Source: Candidatus Nanopelagicaceae bacterium (GTDB lineage: Bacteria > Actinomycetota > Actinomycetes > Nanopelagicales > Nanopelagicaceae). From it: 5,816 nt of DNA. The DNA lies in contig JALQWD010000120.1 in NCBI GenBank assembly GCA_023260175.1, forward strand, positions 1 through 5,816, in the 5' to 3' direction. Both the position numbers and the translations under genes were made by a program. The notes below the pieces were generated by a model. The model saw only the letters and a list, made by a program, of their open reading frames with translations. It made no database searches and was not told the origin of the DNA. Positions within the stretch are counted from its first letter, which is position 1, and each line of letters begins with the position of its first letter. Below, piece by piece: positions 3,016-5,816 of this stretch.

Positions 3016-5816
3016 TTAGTGCTTTTCTAGCAGCGCCACTAACTCCGCTTCAGTGAGCAGATCGCTTCGGCGGTCATCCTGGCCCGTTGGGACGTAATGG
3101 AAAGCAGCGCTCACGGATTCAACTGGAACTCCGGCAATTTTGGCCCAAGCCAATCGATACATTGCTAATTGAATAGCTGCTGCTTGGCTCAATTTCTTAG
3201 AACCGGTCTTCCAATCAACAACTTCAAAACCATTTTCAGTCTTATAAACCGCATCGATACGCCCGCGAATTAATACTCCAGCAAGCACCGTTTCAAATGG
3301 AACTTCTAATCGATACGGAACTTTCTTAGCCCAATCCGAAGCTAACCACTTGCTCTTTAACTCTTCTAGCTTTCCATCCTCTTCGATCTTGTCAAAGTAA
3401 TCTAAATCTTCATCATCAAATAGAGTTTCGGATTTAAGATGCTGCTCAACCCAGTTATGGAAATCAGTACCGCGTCGTGCAAATTGATCTTGCAAGAATG
3501 GCATTGGCCTACGGATTGATTGCGCTAGCGCTTCAGGATCTTCCTTTAGCGCGATCAAAGTAGAGACCGAAAGTCTTGGTGGCAGATAAATATCGGTTCC
3601 GCTACGACGATCTTCAATCTGCTTGATCAAAAGAGCTACATCATTATCAGAACTCTCTGCCGCAACCTCTTCATATATTCCGGCAGCTTTTTTTAGCTGT
3701 TCTAATCTTCTATTTGGAATTGGCCAGCTCTCAGAAATTTCTCGTTCTAGCAATGGATTAGTTGCAGGTTTCTTATCTGAATCCAAATCACTATCTAATT
3801 GAAGGAAATCACAGATTAATCTAAATACATCGCTAGCTTCATCGATATTTGTGCGGGTATCCCAATATGACATGGTGCAGTGCAACGTCTTCTTTGCACG
3901 AGTCACTGCCACGTAAGCCAAGCGCCACTCCTCTTGGCGACGGAACGCTGCGCAACGTTCTTTGAAATCCTTAAACTCTGCTGCGGCGCTCTTGGCATCA
4001 TGTAGCGCGGAGAGATCCAAATCTGGAAATTCCGAGGCATCGCCGCGTAGCGCAAATGGAATCTCTGCTTCATTGTGCAACCAGGAGATAGTGCCCTGCG
4101 GATAGGCCTTAGGGAACTGTTTTTCAACGATTCCAGGGATCACCACATGATCCCATTCGGCGCCTTTAGACATATGAATTGTCAGCAATTGAATAACATC
4201 GCTATGAACTTCAGGTGCGCCTGATTCCAAACCACGTTCGTGATCAATAGTCGCATCTAACCAACGAACAAATTCAATGATTGAGCCATTGCTAGATGAG
4301 AATTTATTCGCCTCTTCATTAAAGCGATCTAAATGGCGACGACCATTGGATCCGCCATCGCGTACCAATAGTTCGACGGTAAGACCCAAATATTCTTCGA
4401 TCTCATAAATTAAATCAGCCAAAGAACCATTTGCGCGATTTCGTAAACGACGTAAATCTTTTGAGAACTCGACCAATCGCTTAAATCCAACTTCAGAAAA
4501 TTCGCTTCGATCTGCACTTTCAATTTCATCTAGCGCTTCAATTAAAGAACCTGCAGCACTGTCATCTGCTTCTGCAGTTTCTAATACTTGAGTCGCCATT
4601 GCCGAAATTAAATCTGTATCGCTACCTGATTGATAATCGCGCTTGCGCTTAAATCTGCCCAGCGCTGCAATATCTTGAACTCCAATTGCCAAGCGCGGAC
4701 TTGTTAAATGGCGCATTAGCGCAGAACCTGCTTCGGCATCAACAATTACTTTAAGTAAGGTAAATACATCAGTAACTTCTGGAACCTGCATCAAACCGCC
4801 GATACCCAAAACTTCTACCGGAAGATCGTGTGCACGTAACGCCTTTTCGATATCCACAATCTGTTTACGATTGCGAACTAGAATGGCAAATGACTCATCG
4901 CTGCCTTTTTCATCCCAAAGTTTTGAGATGCGCTCGGCAATTCCCGCCGCCTCAAGTTCAACATTCTCATAAATATCACGGAGCACTAATCCCGGACCAG
5001 CACCCTTACGCGGTTGCAACTCTTTTACATTTAAACGTATCTGTTTGCCCACAACTTGGCCTACCTGATTGGCCAAACTAAGGATCGCTTTATCGTTGCG
5101 GAAGGTCGTAGAGAGCTTATATTCCGCTACTTTTTCAGGGTCGCCGCTGATTGCAAAGCTATTAGGGAAATCTTTAATGGTGCCGATGGCTGCGCCGCGC
5201 CAGCCATAAATCGCTTGATAAGGATCGCCAACTGCCATAACTGGATGGCCATCTTTAAATAGAGCGCTCAACATGCGTACTTGAGATTGCGAAGTATCTT
5301 GGTACTCATCTAGGAGAACTACCTTGTACTTAGCCCTCTCTAGTTCGCCAACTTTTTCAACCTCTTGCGCAATCTTTGCAGCATAGAACATCTGATCATC
5401 AAATGAGAGTTGTCCGCTAGCAATACGTTCTTCTCTTAGCTTCTGCGAAATTTCAAGTAATTTAATACGTTGCTTAAGAACCAGCTTAACTTTATCAACA
5501 TCTTTATCTGATGGTATATCTGTTATTCGTTCCAAGACTTTATTGGTCTCAGAGATAATTTCTGCCTCTGTTACTCCATGTTCCATTGCGCTCTTGGTTA
5601 AACCAAGTAAGTCACTAACTAGAGTTTTAAATGCACCGTCATATTCAAATTCATGATCATCCCAGGTGCGTAATACTCTGGCAGCTTGTTGCCAAACTAC
5701 TGCCTCACCAATTAGATCTGAATCAGTATCAATTCCTAATCGCAGCCCATATTCGCGAAGAATATTTCCGGCATAGGAGTGATAGGTCATTACCGGTACC
5801 TCTACCGAAATATTGC
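3016..5816 (-). CDS. adnB: AdnB-like helicase-nuclease subunit of AdnAB, 5' end cut by window edge
   Basis: AdnB pairs with AdnA in the actinobacterial motor-nuclease that resects double-strand breaks. The visible frame is 932 codons plus a part codon; it continues through the ATG at 5790 to the right edge (NISVEVPV before it), so that Met is internal (motif MTYHSYAGNI). The Walker A region and some 150-200 residues are missing, judged from the roughly 1100-residue mycobacterial protein. Numbering from the Met at 5790: motif II DEYQD (161-165), III GDPYQAIYGWRGA (188-200), IV TTFRN (228-232), V LTIHMSKGAEWDHV (536-549), VI WRLAYVAVTRAKK (622-634). The C-terminal third is a RecB-like nuclease: RGTDFHNWVE with H778, GRIDAVY with D846, VVDWKTG with D859 and K861, and QLAMYRLAW (874-882). 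All nuclease ligands appear present. No cysteines occur in the nuclease domain, so it carries no AddB-type Fe-S site. The VVDWKTG nuclease end and following nudC favour AdnB over AdnA; adnA is expected just beyond the edge. Confidence 0.9.
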   Translation of the reverse strand, partial: NISVEVPVMTYHSYAGNILREYGLRLGIDTDSDLIGEAVVWQQAARVLRTWDDHEFEYDGAFKTLVSDLLGLTKSAMEHGVTEAEIISETNKVLERITDIPSDKDVDKVKLVLKQRIKLLEISQKLREERIASGQLSFDDQMFYAAKIAQEVEKVGELERAKYKVVLLDEYQDTSQSQVRMLSALFKDGHPVMAVGDPYQAIYGWRGAAIGTIKDFPNSFAISGDPEKVAEYKLSTTFRNDKAILSLANQVGQVVGKQIRLNVKELQPRKGAGPGLVLRDIYENVELEAAGIAERISKLWDEKGSDESFAILVRNRKQIVDIEKALRAHDLPVEVLGIGGLMQVPEVTDVFTLLKVIVDAEAGSALMRHLTSPRLAIGVQDIAALGRFKRKRDYQSGSDTDLISAMATQVLETAEADDSAAGSLIEALDEIESADRSEFSEVGFKRLVEFSKDLRRLRNRANGSLADLIYEIEEYLGLTVELLVRDGGSNGRRHLDRFNEEANKFSSSNGSIIEFVRWLDATIDHERGLESGAPEVHSDVIQLLTIHMSKGAEWDHVVIPGIVEKQFPKAYPQGTISWLHNEAEIPFALRGDASEFPDLDLSALHDAKSAAAEFKDFKERCAAFRRQEEWRLAYVAVTRAKKTLHCTMSYWDTRTNIDEASDVFRLICDFLQLDSDLDSDKKPATNPLLEREISESWPIPNRRLEQLKKAAGIYEEVAAESSDNDVALLIKQIEDRRSGTDIYLPPRLSVSTLIALKEDPEALAQSIRRPMPFLQDQFARRGTDFHNWVEQHLKSETLFDDEDLDYFDKIEEDGKLEELKSKWLASDWAKKVPYRLEVPFETVLAGVLIRGRIDAVYKTENGFEVVDWKTGSKKLSQAAAIQLAMYRLAWAKIAGVPVESVSAAFHYVPTGQDDRRSDLLTEAELVALLEKH

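Noticed and set aside
3016..3700. Fe-S cluster site in the AdnB nuclease domain, as in AddB
   Set aside because: No cysteine occurs in the C-terminal nuclease region, so the required ligands are missing.
3903..4127. 74-codon minus-strand ORF in another frame within adnB
   Set aside because: It overlaps the region leading into motif VI of adnB, which is clearly the coding frame; it is a shadow.
3016..5790. The Met at 5790 as the true start of adnB
   Set aside because: The frame stays open to the right edge, and this Met sits within a helicase motif (MTYHSYAG) that lies well downstream of Walker A in the family.
1..5816. Mobile elements, CRISPR, tRNA/rRNA genes, or a defence island built around the helicase-nuclease
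   Set aside because: No regular repeats, inverted-repeat ends, integrase or transposase genes, or tRNA-like folds were seen; the helicase genes fit conserved housekeeping actinobacterial loci.

Overview
The window reads as a piece of an actinobacterial chromosome. Three things point that way: a WhiB-family iron-sulfur regulator (a family essentially confined to Actinobacteria and their phages), an AdnB-type motor-nuclease, and a gene order that, as I recall it, follows the mycobacterial block adnA-adnB-kch-nudC-mrx1-uvrD2-(Rv3197)-whiB7. Base composition looks only moderate in GC (by eye in the 40s per cent), and genes are packed with 13-bp gaps or 8-bp overlaps. That suggests a small-genome, lower-GC actinobacterium such as the freshwater acI/Nanopelagicales group. 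The lineage is inference; the gene families are well supported.

All genes lie on the minus strand, so transcription runs from high to low coordinates. From right to left: (1) 5816-3016, most of adnB, a UvrD-like helicase fused to a RecB-type nuclease, cut by the right edge before its Walker A region; (2) 3002-2199, nudC, an NAD(H) pyrophosphatase / NAD-cap decapping Nudix enzyme; (3) 2206-578, a short uvrD2-like SF1A helicase that ends just after motif VI; (4) 577-469, a non-coding stretch with a candidate promoter, imperfect repeats and a clear ribosome binding site; (5) 468-316, a 50-codon small ORF; (6) 336-263, a run of RNA hairpins ending in a strong intrinsic terminator; (7) 219 to the left edge, the first 73 codons of a WhiB7-like regulator.

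adnB, nudC and uvrD2 look like one translationally coupled operon combining double-strand-break end resection, NAD(H) metabolism or RNA decapping, and helicase function. The most interesting part is the left 570 bases. Promoter, small ORF, hairpin spanning the small ORF's stop codon, intrinsic terminator and whiB7-like gene together have the layout of a translation-sensing transcription attenuator. This agrees with the uORF-dependent attenuation reported for whiB7/wblC in mycobacteria and Streptomyces, in which ribosome-targeting antibiotics raise readthrough into the resistance regulator. The small ORF, at 50 codons, gives no match I recognise. I also find a specific alternative pairing that could act as the antiterminator. 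No mobile element, CRISPR array, tRNA or rRNA is visible.
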